Translations under genes and position numbers: made by a program | DNA from: Gigantopelta aegis | Lineage: Eukaryota; Mollusca; Gastropoda; Neomphalida; Peltospiridae | Assembly: GCF_016097555.1 (NCBI RefSeq) | Contig: NC_054704.1 | Span: 100,987,820 to 101,051,819 of the forward strand | Direction: 5' to 3' | Length of the DNA stretch: 64,000 bases | Notes under the pieces: generated by a model | Databases searched by the model: none | Told to the model about the DNA's origin: nothing | Seen by the model: the letters and a program-made list of their open reading frames with translations, nothing else | Shown here: positions 12,942 through 26,000 of the stretch, piece after piece | Layout: every line of letters starts with the position of its first letter | Position numbering within the stretch: the stretch's first letter is position 1

Positions 12942-13279
12942 AGATGTGTGTTTTATGGAACCTTGTTATATTTCACAGCTTAGACAGTATTGATCAGCAC
13001 ACCAATGGATCCTGATGTCTTTATTACAAAAGTTGTGAAACCAAAGGTATCAATGGCATAATTAGTGGCTACTAGTCTACCTATATTATGGCACTGTTTT
13101 ATATCACTGTATATTCACTTAATGTTTTTTTGGGGGATGACAGACTTGACACACACCTTTACTCCCCCTTAAAGACTGCTCATCACAGTCTAAACCCCCT
13201 GCACAATTTGCTGCACATTTTATATGACCTACATGTATGTTGCTGACTGTGTTTATAAAGATATGTGGGGGTGGATTAG

Positions 13280-14606
13280 GATCGGTGTGCCTATTGGGCT
13301 ATTTCTCATTCCAGCCAATGCTCCACAACTGGTATATCAAAGGCCATAGTATGTGCCATCCTGTTTGTGGGATGGTCCATATAAAAGATCCCTTTCCACT
13401 AATGGAAGAAAGTATTGGGTTTCCTCTGAGACTATACATCAGAATTACCAAATGTTTGACATCAAATAACCGATGATTAATAAATCATTGTGCTCTAGTG
13501 GTGTTGTTAAACAAAACAAACTTTTAAAGAGATATGTTTGATGGGACGTAGCCTAGTGGTAAATCTCTCATTTGATAAATGGTCAGTCTAAGATCAATCC
13601 TCGTCAGTGGGCCCATTGGGCTATTTCTCATTCCAGCCAATGCACAACAACTGGTATATCAAAGACTGGTATGTGCTATCCTGTTTGTGGGATGGTCCAT
13701 ATAAAAGATCCCTTGCTACTAATGGAAAAAAGTATTGGGTTTCCTTTGAGACTATACATCAGAATTACCAAATGTTTGACATCCAATAACCGATGATTAA
13801 TAAATCATTGTGCTCTAGTGGTGTCGTTAAACAAAATAAACTTTTAAAGAGATATGTTTGATGGGACTTAGCCTAGTGGTAAAACCTTCATTTGATAAAT
13901 GGTCGATCTAAGATCGATTCCTGTCAGTGGGCCCATTGGGCTATTTCTCATTCCAGCTTGTGCACCACTCCTGGTACATCAAAGGTTATGGTATTGGACC
14001 TATTGGCTATCCTGTCTGTGGGATGGTGTATATCAAAGGCTATGGTATTGGACCTATTGGCTATCCTGTCTGTGGGATGGTGTACATCAAAGGTTATGGT
14101 ATTGGACCTATTGGCTATCCTGTCTGTGGGATGGTGGACATCAAAGGCTATGGTATTGGACCTATTGGCTATCCTGTCTGTGGGATGGTGTGTATCAAAG
14201 GCTATGGTATTGGACCTATTGGCTATCCTGTCTGTGGGATGGTGCACATCAAAGGCTATGGTATTGGACCTATTGGCTATCCTGTCTGTGGGATGGTGCA
14301 CATCAAAGGCTATGGTATTGGACCTATTGGCTATCCTGTCTGTGGGATGGTGCACATCAAAGGCTATGGTATTGGACCTATTGGCTATCCTGTCTGTGGG
14401 ATGGTGCACATCAAAGGCTATGGTATTGGACCTATTGGCTATTCTGTCTGGGATGGTGCATATCAAAGATGCTCTGCCACTAATGGAAAAATGTAGCAGG
14501 TTTCCTCTCTAAGACTATACATCAGAATTACCAAATGTTTGACATCCAATAGCTGATGATTAATAAAGCAATGTGCTCTAGTGGTGTCATTAAACAAAAC
14601 ACACTT
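13280..14606 (+). mobile_element. three tandem SINE-A copies
   Basis: Three SINE-A copies follow head to tail: about 13280-13526 (5' truncated), 13541-13845 and 13861-14606. The last two junctions share the same non-SINE linker ('aaagagatatgtttgatggg'), and the heads are 320 bp apart. Copies two and three therefore arose by tandem duplication of a SINE plus flank, not by separate insertions. The third copy is expanded by an internal 54-bp minisatellite. Confidence 0.8.
13984..14460 (+). repeat. 54-bp minisatellite inside a SINE
   Basis: Nearly nine copies of a 54-bp unit ('ggctatggtattggacctat' ... 'gggatggtgcacatcaaa'). It is derived from the middle of SINE-A, where a single copy normally reads 'aaaggccgtggtatgtgcta'. 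Because 54 is divisible by three and the unit lacks stops, long ORFs appear in three plus frames and one minus frame. None is a gene. Confidence 0.9.
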
Positions 14607-14713
14607 TAACTAAGAGATATTAAAAATGGCATAACTTGACAAGGAATAGTTTTATTCATCTAGGACTGGTGCTATTCTTGTTAGATAATGAGATTATTTA
14701 TTTTCATGTACAC

Positions 14714-15286
14714 TTGTAAATGTACGTCGTTACACGCGTGTCAGATATAAACAGGTGTTTAAGTAATTGTAAATGTGCGTAGTTACATGCGTGTCGGATA
14801 TAAACAGGTGTTTAAGTAATTGTAAATGTACGTAGTTAGTGCGTGTCAGATATAAACAGGTGTTTAAGTAATTGTAAATGTTTGTAGTTACACACATGTG
14901 AGATATAAACAGGTGTTTAAGTAATTGTAAGTGTATGTAGTTACACGCGTGTGAGACATAAACAGGTGTTTAAGTAATTGTAAATGTACGTAGTTACATG
15001 CGTGTCAGATATAAACAGGTGTTCAAGTAATTGTAAATGTACGTAGTTACTCGCGTGTCAGATATAAACAGGTGTTTAAGTAATTGTAAATGTACGTAGT
15101 TACGTGTGTGTGAAATATAAACAGGTGTTTTAAGTAATTGTAAATCTTTGTAGTTACACGTGTGTGAGACATAAACAGGTGTTTAAGTAATTGTAAATGT
15201 ACGTAGTTACATGCGTGTCAGATATAAACAGGTGTTTAAGTAATTGTAAATGTATGTAGTTACATGCGTGTGAGACATAAACAGGT
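14714..15286. repeat. 53-bp minisatellite, about 11 copies
   Basis: The unit runs 'tgtaaatgtacgtagttaca' ... 'cagatataaacaggtgttta' ... 'agtaat'. Copies differ at the ACGCGTGT segment and at one inserted T. It ends about 180 bp before the first certain RAD17 exon. Confidence 0.9.
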
Positions 15287-15468
15287 TTTGAAACTTCAGC
15301 CTATTATGTTTTATTTTTATCTATAAATGATGTAGTTTTGACATCTCAGATTCTCTATCCATTATTCAAAATTATAGAAATACATACAACATTTTTTGAA
15401 GCCTAGTATATAATTAAATGTTCATGTAATTACTGATAAATGTATAATTTTACAATCCTTCCTTTCAG

Positions 15469-18400
15469 AAGTCTATACAGTGGGTTGCATCCTCCTTTGA
15501 TGACTTTGCAAATGATAGTTTTTCATCCCTTGTGTCTACGCGACAAAAGAGTGCCACACCCTCCACAAGTCATGCAAAGAAACGCCCTCGGGAACAGTCT
15601 TCTGTGAAAATCTTTTTCTCACAAGAGCCAGTCCATAGACTAACCACTTGCGTAAAAGGAAAAGACAAAAAACTCAAAGCAATTCTCAATACAGATTTGT
15701 GGGCTGAAAAGTTTGATCCAAGAAATAAGGTGTGTGGTTAAGACAGCATTTTTCATAGAGTTGGAAGTATTGTTCAAGATTTACATTAAATAATTAACTT
15801 TAGTCCGGCGTAAGTTTTAAAATGTGTGCTCTTGTGGTCATCCTGCCAGTGGTGAGATTAACCATTTGTTAATTTCTTTATATTGTTGATTGTCCATTGA
15901 TATGGACATTTCTTGGGGCCAGTAGGTGACATGTATTGTTTTAGAAACACTCTTAGAATGCTTGTATTGTAAATAAGCAATTGTTGATTACAAATGCTGT
16001 ATGCTTCAGCCCCCTGCCGACACAAATTCAAATTAGTTTTAATGTACATGTAGTCTTTTATTTAAATGTTAATCCAATTAACTGTCATTTTCTAATTAGC
16101 TTTCTGACTACAAGATTAAATTTTGCCAAAAACCATGTTGAATGGGTACAAATTTATAATTTTACTTCTATATTTTCACATAAACCTTTTTATAAATACA
16201 TGAAATAATGTTCATATGTGAATTGGGACCATAAGTATTATTTGTGTGTGTTTTTGGAAACAAACTATGATTCATATCCCAGTATTTCAATTATTATTTC
16301 TGGTCAATATCTGTACTGTATACTATATTTTCCTGTAGTAGTCAAAACGATAAGCAATACATGTTGTACATTTGAATGTTGTGTCCATATTTTTATTCAG
16401 ATTTTTGTAAATATTAATATTCATTTATTTTTCAGGCAGAACTTGCTGTACACAAAAAGAAAGTTGAAGAAGTGGAAACATGGCTCCTCCGTAAATGCCA
16501 AGATGTTTACAAAGTTAGTTTTTCTGATTTCACGAGCACTGACTAATTGTTTTAGTGACACTGCATTGCTTTTGATATTTGCCTTACAGGACGGTTTTCA
16601 ACATTAACTTGAAGGTAGTACATATTTTCATTTCATACATTAACTTGATGTGTCAGTCACTTTAGTACATTTCCCCATCATTGTATAGGCTGATCCAAAC
16701 ATCCCATGTACTATTTTCCATTGTTTTCATGGTACCCATTTCTGGTGAGATATATCTTCCTCAATAATACCTGTTGGTTTTCACAGCACAAAATGCTACT
16801 AAGTTAAATATCACATTTGTGACTGTTCTTAGCACAGTGATTTAGCTCTTCTCTATGCAGACTGTTGTAAGAACATATATGTGCTCTACTAAATGGATTC
16901 TTTTATTGCCCAGTTAGGAGAAAGTTTAAAAACAAATTGTCATCCAGTTTTGTACATTTAACAGATTCTGAATTTGGTCATTTGCTTTGCATCAAAATTC
17001 AGATATGCTTAGAAGTTATTCTTTTTACGACCACAATAACTTCAGAATCCAAGAAAGTCCCTTAAAGGAAGCGACAATTAAGGCATTTGGCCTGGTATGC
17101 ATATTCAACGATATATAACGCACATTATTGCTTAATATCAACAAGTATAATCGTATAGTTAATTAATAAAACTCTTAAATGTGTCGGCTATTATATATAA
17201 CGGGCGCAGTCATTTTGTACCATCCCAGTGAATACGCCCTCTGGCGAGCTGGTGGTTACGTAATACCTAACATGTCACGTCAGGAATTAGTCTTCGAACT
17301 GAAGAAACAAAACATACCTGATTTTTTGCAGATGCATCGCAATGTTCTGTAATAATACCCATCCCAGTAAGCCGGTAACATAATACAGTTATTTCAACAC
17401 TTTGACAATGGTGGCTTATTTTGTATTGAAAAATAATACATACTTGTTTTGTACATAAATTAACCCACGTACTGAAATAATAATCAGAGTGTGTTCTTGG
17501 TTAATTGGTATTTTCTTTTCGTGGCCTGTACCTGTGGTTCCTGATTGGCAGGTGTCTATTTAGACGGTCCCCAGACACTGTGTCTAGACACACTAAAAAG
17601 ACGTGCCTCTTTTATTAAGATCACAAGGTATTGTCTGTTAGCTGCGCGGACGCCCTCAAATCGTAATGGACATTATCACTTTATTACTGTAAGTAATTCT
17701 GTAAAACCTTTGATTAAGTAGACTTTCCCATCTAAAATCACAAAATTGACCAATTACGTAGTCTCAAAAAAAAGAAAATTATCACTTGGGTATCATGAGT
17801 GGTCGTTTTTGCTTGAATGTATCCTACCAATAGGTCTAATAATAAGCATTTTTTCTTTGGAAATGTTTTAAAGAGAAAAATACTATAACTCCATTTCATT
17901 CTATTGATGCAAATTGAAATATATTTAGTTAAATAGTTTATTATACTATCAAGTCATTTATGTTGTTTTACAAGTCAGGTTGATGAAAGCGAAGCGCCTT
18001 GTCGTAAATTAGAGCGTTTGTTTACACTGTGCTTAATAGGGGTTGGACGGAGCTGACGTCACTTCGCCCCAAGCTATACCACCCGACGTCACAAAAACAA
18101 AACTAAATGGCTGCCTCCAGTTAGAAGGAATAATTATTGTTTTTTATTAATTCTAAAATTACGCGTTTTTCATTTGTTAAAGTGTCAGTATGTGTTGTTG
18201 GTTCAGGTATGCATCTTTCCAACACATAAGGCTCTTGTTTGAGTTTACTCTACCTTTAAAGTGTCAGTATGTGTTGTTGGTTCAGGTATGCATCTTTCCA
18301 ACACATAAGGCTCTTGTTTGAGTTTACTCTACCTTTAAAGTGTCAGTATGTGTTGTTGGTTCAGGTATGCATCTTTCCAACACGTAAGGCTCTTGTTTGA

Positions 18401-20053
18401 GTTTACTCTACCTTTAAAGTGTCAGTATGTGTTGTTGGTTCAGGTATGCATCTTTCCAACACGTAAGGCTCTTGTTTGAGTTTACTCTACCTTTAAAGTG
18501 TCAGTATGTGTTGTTGGTTCAGGTATGCATCTTTCCAACATGTAAGGCTCTTGTTTGAGTTTACTCTACCTTTAAAGTGTCAGTATGTGTTGTTGGTTCA
18601 GGTATGCATCTTTCCAACACATAAGGCTCTTGTTTGAGTTTACTCTACCTTTAAAGTGTCAGTATGTGTTGTTGGTTCAGGTATGCATCTTTCCAACACA
18701 TAAGGCTCTTGTTTGAGTTTACTCTACCTTTAAAGTGTCAGTATGTGTTGTTGGTTCAGGTATGCATCTTTCCAACACGTAAGGCTCTTGTTTGAGTTTA
18801 CTCTACCTTTAAAGTGTCAGTATGTGTTGTTGGTTCAGGTATGCATCTTTCCAACACGTAAGGCTCTTGTTTGAGTTTACTCTACCTTTAAAGTGTCAGT
18901 ATGTGTTGTTGGTTCAGGTATGCATCTTTCCAACATGTAAGGCTCTTGTTTGAGTTTACTCTACCTTTAAAGTGTCAGTATGTGTTGGTGGTTCAGGTAT
19001 GCATCTTTCCAACACATAAGGCTCTTGTTTGAGTTTACTCTACCTTTAACTATTAGTACAATCATAATTTCTTGAAACTAATTGGCACTAATGCACTTGA
19101 GATATGAGTAACATACATGTTTGTTATTCATTATTTATAGTACTACATGTATTTACTTCTGGTCATATGGATTATATAGAGGATAATAAACAAGTTACCA
19201 GTTATTATCAAATTTATGTCCCGAGTGAAATAATTTTAACTTGTCACAAGCTTTAGCGAGTGACAAGTGAAAATTATTTCATAACTGGTACCGAGTTTGT
19301 TATTCTATTTATTACCTCAGCTATTTGGGGGTTTTAAAAGCCTTTATTTTCGATATAGCCTACATCGGCTACACGTCCACGTATATAGAAACGACGAAAA
19401 CTACTTTACTGTTCTGGGTATTGGTTTAATTTTGTATTTTATTCACGGTTCACAGCTAATTTTTGAAACTCAAAGTTCTATATATTCTGTAAAAATAAAT
19501 CTGTAATAAAATGCATTGAACTACTATTTTATTACAAGTTTAAGACCGAAACCAGAAATATGTGAATGGAAACGCTTTAAACTACTTGACGTCATTGTGT
19601 GTGCTTTACCAAATTGTGATGATGTCACATTTAGTACCGACAAGGTGATTGGTTTGTTGGCGTAAAATCGTCCAATAGTATTGTACGTTAAACCAATGCA
19701 TGATAATTTCTCAGTGAGAAATTATGATTTTTATTTTCCCCATTATGAGTGCCTGCAGGAGTAATAAAACACGTTTTGTTTTAACAGCATGAAGCTCCAA
19801 TCCTTCTCATGACTGGACCAGCTGGGGTCATTCATTATTTCCAATATTGTTTATTTCCAGTCATATGGTTGAGAATGAATTTCTTTTTAACAGCATGAAG
19901 CTCCAATTCTTCTCATGACTGGACCAGCTGGGGCTGGGAAGACTGCCACAATCCATGTTTTGGCTAAAGACCTGAAATGTGAAGTTCAAGAATGGACAAA
20001 TCCAGTTGTGCCATCATCGGATCAGTTCCTCCCAGATGCTTTCAATCCTTATG
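15469..20053 (+). CDS. RAD17: RAD17 exons 1-3 of the certain set: N-terminal region and Walker A
   Basis: 15469-15729 encodes the WVASSFDDF motif, a Ser/Lys-rich basic stretch and WAEKFDPRNK, which corresponds to the WVDKYKP box before the ATPase core. 16436-16513 encodes AELAVHKKKVEEVETWL. 19894-20053 encodes HEAPILLMTGPAGAGKT (P-loop), then the region around EVQEWTNPV. The first listed exon starts in phase 0 after CTTTCAG and has no ATG at its start, so at least one upstream coding exon must exist. The third exon is flanked by truncated copies of its own 5' and 3' ends (see findings). Confidence 0.93.
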
Positions 20054-23000
20054 GTTTGTTCTCGAAGTACCCAGTGCAGCTATAGGCTTCTTTAATAGAG
20101 TGGGTGTGGACTATAACATTTATCACAGTCATCAGATTAGTTCCTCCCAGATAGTTTCAGTCCTTTTGGTTTGTTCTTGAAGTACCCAGTGCAGCTATAG
20201 GCTTCTTTAATGGGTGGGTGGGCGGTGGCTCTAAAATTAATTACAGATTGCCACAATCGAAATAGATTACTCTGTGACATGCATGTACAAGTTAACCAGA
20301 AATAGATTACTCTGTGACATACATGTATAAGTTAACCTGAAATAGATTACTCTGTGACATACATGTACAAGTTAACCAGAAATAGATTACTCTGTGACAT
20401 ACATGTACAAGTTAACCTGAAATAGATTACTCTGTGACATACATGTACAAGTTAACCAGAAATAGATTACTCTGTGACATACATGTACAAGTTAACCTGA
20501 AATAGATTACTCTGTGACATACATGTACAAGTTAACCTGAAATAGATTACTCTGTGACATACATGTACAAGTTAACCTGAAATAGATTACTCTGTGACAT
20601 ACATGTTTAAGTTAACCAGAAATAGATTACTCTGTGACATACATGTATAAGTTAACCCAAAATAGATTACTCTGTGACATACACATGTACATGTATTTAT
20701 ATAAGTTAACCTGAAATTGAATTCTTTGTGACACATCAGTTAACTACAAACGCTAAGGCCCTAAATAAGTTTCAGATGAAAAAAAACTTTTAAATTTATT
20801 TTAAACATGTTTTGGTTTTTAAGATATGTAAGAATTAGAATACTATATTAGTGTCCTTTAGGTACCATTTATCTTGGTTACAGCTTGTTGTTTAAAAACG
20901 TAACCATCTAGCTTTCGCTCATTAGTTTGTAAGATAAATGGTATCTAACCGCCAATAATGTAGTATTCTATATTTATTGTATTCTTTGTGCTCCTACTAA
21001 TGAGTAAAAAAGTTTTATGCCTATTTTTACAATCATGTAAGTGCTGCAAAGCATCCTAAAAAAAATACTTATGCTGAAGGTTCCAAATTTTATTCAAAAT
21101 CAAGGCTACCTTATATAAGTTATCACTACATTGCTTTCAGTATGCACACTATACGGAAGATAGGGAAAGTTATATAAGTTATCACTACATTGCTTTCAGT
21201 GTGCACACTATACGGAAGATAGGGAAAGTTATATAAGTTATCACGACATTGCTTTCAGTGTGCACACTATACGGAAGATAGGGAAAGTTATATAAGTTAT
21301 CACTACATTGCTTTCAGTGTGCACACTATACGGAAGATAGGGAAAGTTATATAAGTTATCACTACATTGCTTTCAGTGTGCACACTATACGGAAGATAGG
21401 GAAAGTTATATAAGTTATCACGACATCGCTTTCAGTGTGCACACTATACGGAAGATAGGGAAAGTTATATAAGATACCACGACATCGCTTTCAGTGTGCA
21501 CACTATACGGAAGATAGGGAAAGTTATATAAGTTATCACGACATTGCTTTCAGTGTGCACACTATACGGAAGATAGGGAAAGTTATATAAGTTATCACGA
21601 CATTGCTTTCAGTGTGCACACTATACGGAAGATAGGGAAAGTTATATAAGTTATCACGACATCGCTTTCAGTGTGCACACTATACGGAAGATAGGGAAAG
21701 TTATATAAGATACCACGACATCGCTTTCAGTGTGCACACTATACGGAAGATAGGGAAAGTTATATAAGTTATCAAGTTATCACTACATTGCTTTCAGTAT
21801 GCACACTATACGGAAGATAGGGAAAGTTATATAAGTTATCACGACATCGCTTTCAGTGTGCACACTATACGGAAGATAGGGAAAGTTATATAAGTTATCA
21901 CGACATCGCTTTCAGTGTGCACACTATACGGAAGATAGGGAAAGTTATATAAGATACCACGACATCACTTTCAGTGTGCACACTATACGGAAGATAGGGA
22001 AAGTTATATAAGTTATCACTACATCGCTTTCAGTGTGCACACTATACGGAAGATAGGGAAAGTTATATAAGTTATCACTACATCGCTTTCAGTGTGCACA
22101 CTATACGGAAGATAGGGAAAGTTATATAAGATACCACGACATCGCTTTCAGTGTGCACACTATACGGAAGATAGGGAAAGTTATATAAGTTATCACTACA
22201 TTGCTTTCAGTGTGCACACTATACGGAAGATAGGGAAAGTTATATAAGTTATCACGACATCGCTTTCAGTGTGCACACTATACGGAAGATAGGGAAAGTT
22301 ATATAAGATACCACGACATCGCTTTCAGTGTGCACACTATACGGAAGATAGGGAAAGTTATATAAGTTATCACGACATTGCTTTCAGTGTGCACACTATA
22401 CGGAAGATAGGGAAAGTTATATAAGTTATCACGACATTGCTTTCAGTGTGCACACTATACGGAAGATAGGGAAAGTTATATAAGTTATCACGACATCGCT
22501 TTCAGTGTGCACACTATACGGAAGATAGGGAAAGTTATATAAGATACCACGACATCGCTTTCAGTGTGCACACTATACGGAAGATAGGGAAAGTTATATA
22601 AGTTATCAAGTTATCACTACATTGCTTTCAGTATGCACACTATACGGAAGATAGGGAAAGTTATATAAGTTATCACGACATCGCTTTCAGTGTGCACACT
22701 ATACGGAAGATAGGGAAAGTTATATAAGTTATCACGACATCGCTTTCAGTGTGCACACTATACGGAAGATAGGGAAAGTTATATAAGATACCACGACATC
22801 ACTTTCAGTGTGCACACTATACGGAAGATAGGGAAAGTTATATAAGTTATCACTACATCGCTTTCAGTGTGCACACTATACGGAAGATAGGGAAAGTTAT
22901 ATAAGTTATCACTACATCGCTTTCAGTGTGCACACTATACGGAAGATAGGGAAAGTTATATAAGATACCACGACATCGCTTTCAGTGTGCACACTATACG

Positions 23001-26000
23001 GAAGATAGGGAAAGTTATATAAGTTATCACTACATCGCTTTCAGTGTGCACACTATACGGAAGATAGGGAAAGTTATATAAGTTATCACTACATCGCTTT
23101 CAGTGTGCACACTATACGGAAGATAGGGAAAGTTATATAAGTTATCACTACATCGCTTTCAGTGTGCACACTATACGGAAGATAGGGAAAGTTATATAAG
23201 TTATCACGACATCGCTTTCAGTGTGCACACTATACGGAAGATAGGGAAAGTTATATAAGTTATCACTACATCGCTTTCAGTGTGCACACTATACGGAAGA
23301 TAGGGAAAGTTATATAAGATACCACGACATCGCTTTCAGTGTGCACACTATACGGAAGATAGGGAAAGTTATATAAGTTATCACTACATTGCTTTCAGTG
23401 TGCACACTATACGGAAGATAGGGAAAGTTATATAAGTTATCACGACATCGCTTTCAGTGTGCACACTATACGGAAGATAGGGAAAGTTATATAAGATACC
23501 ACGACATCGCTTTCAGTGTGCACACTATACGGAAGATAGGGAAAGTTATATAAGTTATCACGACATTGCTTTCAGTGTGCACACTATACGGAAGATAGGG
23601 AAAGTTATATAAGTTATCACGACATTGCTTTCAGTGTGCACACTATACGGAAGATAGGGAAAGTTATATAAGTTATCACGACATCGCTTTCAGTGTGCAC
23701 ACTATACGGAAGATAGGGAAAGTTATATAAGATACCACGACATCGCTTTCAGTGTGCACACTATACGGAAGATAGGGAAAGTTATATAAGTTATCAAGTT
23801 ATCACTACATTGCTTTCAGTATGCACACTATACGGAAGATAGGGAAAGTTATATAAGTTATCACGACATCGCTTTCAGTGTGCACACTATACGGAAGATA
23901 GGGAAAGTTATATAAGTTATCACGACATCGCTTTCAGTGTGCACACTATACGGAAGATAGGGAAAGTTATATAAGATACCACGACATCACTTTCAGTGTG
24001 CACACTATACGGAAGATAGGGAAAGTTATATAAGTTATCACTACATCGCTTTCAGTGTGCACACTATACGGAAGATAGGGAAAGTTATATAAGTTATCAC
24101 TACATCGCTTTCAGTGTGCACACTATACGGAAGATAGGGAAAGTTATATAAGATACCACGACATCGCTTTCAGTGTGCACACTATACGGAAGATAGGGAA
24201 AGTTATATAAGTTATCACTACATCGCTTTCAGTGTGCACACTATACGGAAGATAGGGAAAGTTATATAAGTTATCACTACATCGCTTTCAGTGTGCACAC
24301 TATACGGAAGATAGGGAAAGTTATATAAGTTATCACTACATCGCTTTCAGTGTGCACACTATACAGAAGATAGGGAAAGTTATATAAGTTATCACGACAT
24401 CGCTTTCAGTGTGCACACTATACGGAAGATAGGGAAAGTTATATAAGTTATTACTACATCGCTTTCAGTATGCACACTATACGGAAGATAGGGAAAGTTA
24501 TATAAGATACCACGACATCGCTTTCAGTGTGCACACTATACGGAAGATAGGGAAAGTTATATAAGTTATCACTACATCGCTTTCAGTATGCACACTATAC
24601 GGAAAATAGGGAAAGTTATATAAGTTATCACAACATCGCTTTCAGTATGCACACTATACGGAAGATAGGGAAAGTTATATAAGTTATCACGACATCGCTT
24701 TCAGTTTGCACACTATACGGAAGATAGGGAAAGTTATATAAATTATGTCGCTATTTAAGAGTTACCAAACAGTCCTTTTTCCTTTCAGCCAAACAGCAAT
24801 TTTAATGAAGAATTTTCAGTAAAATTGAACACAATTTTATAAACATTTTCGTTTCTGTCTTTACTTTATTATAAAGTGAACGTTTTAAAGCGTAAAATGA
24901 AATGATCTTATTATTGTTCTGTGTTCTGCTTCTTGTAGAGAACTCCCGAGTGGATGTGTGTCGGTACGAGTCACAGTTGACACAATTCAAGAACTTCCTG
25001 CTACGAGCTAACAAGTACCACTCTCTCGACATGTTTGGTTCACAGTCGTCCAACAAGAAAATTATTTTTGTTGAGGTGCCAGTATTTCTATATTTATTAA
25101 TTGTGTAGATTTTAGTAGATTTATACATCTTATAAGGGGTGGGATCTAGCTCAGTCGGTACAGCACTCACCTGAACGGCTTGACTTTAAGGATCAAATCC
25201 CTTCAGTGGACGTATTTCCAATCAGTGCTCCATGAATAGTTTATCAAAGGCCATGGTATGTGCTGTCCTGTCTGTGGAACAGTGCAAATAAAAGATCCCT
25301 TGCTGCTAATGGAAAAATGTGTGTTTCCTCAGAAGACAATATCTTACAATTACTCTGTTTGACATCCAATAGCGTATAATTTATAAACTTTTATCAAATA
25401 TCTTTTGATAATAATGTGAAACATACCTACGCACCCGTGCCACATCCCCCCCCCCCCCCCCCCCCAAAAAGAAGGAATTAACAACATTCAACATTTCTCC
25501 AGATTGTGAACGTAAAAATAATCTACCTTCATGTTTAAAAAAAAGAAGTTTTTATTTGATTTCTTTTTAGGAGCTGCCAAACCAATGTTTTCGTGATATT
25601 GTCGCTTTCCATGATATTCTTAGGTAAGTCTTAAACAGCTGAATAAAATTGACTTGTTCTCTACTCGGTGTGGTTGTCTGTTTCTTCCTATTCACAGAAT
25701 TAGCTTCCATTAATAAAAGTTGAAGTATCTGTTTGAAATGCATGAAATATGCTGCTGTCATAACATGGGGAAGATTAGTAATAGAATACTCACATGTGGT
25801 GCAGTAGGTCACAGATTTATCTCCCTTGGTGAACTCCAGTCTCAAAATTGACATGTAGCAAGAGACTTTGGTGATGTCATGTTTAAGCCATCAGACATAA
25901 GGCTGGTGGGTACAGGGTTCACAGCCCTGTACCGGCTCCCACCCAGAGTGAGTTTTAATGACTCGATGGGTAGGTGTAAGACCACTACTCCTTCTTTTTC

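Noticed and set aside
13892-14512. 206-, 194-, 189- and 172-residue ORFs on both strands
   Set aside because: All come from the 54-bp SINE-derived minisatellite; three plus frames and one minus frame are open together, which no gene would require.
21117-24740. CRISPR-like array
   Set aside because: Units are contiguous 59-bp repeats without unique spacers, in a eukaryotic intron; it is a satellite.
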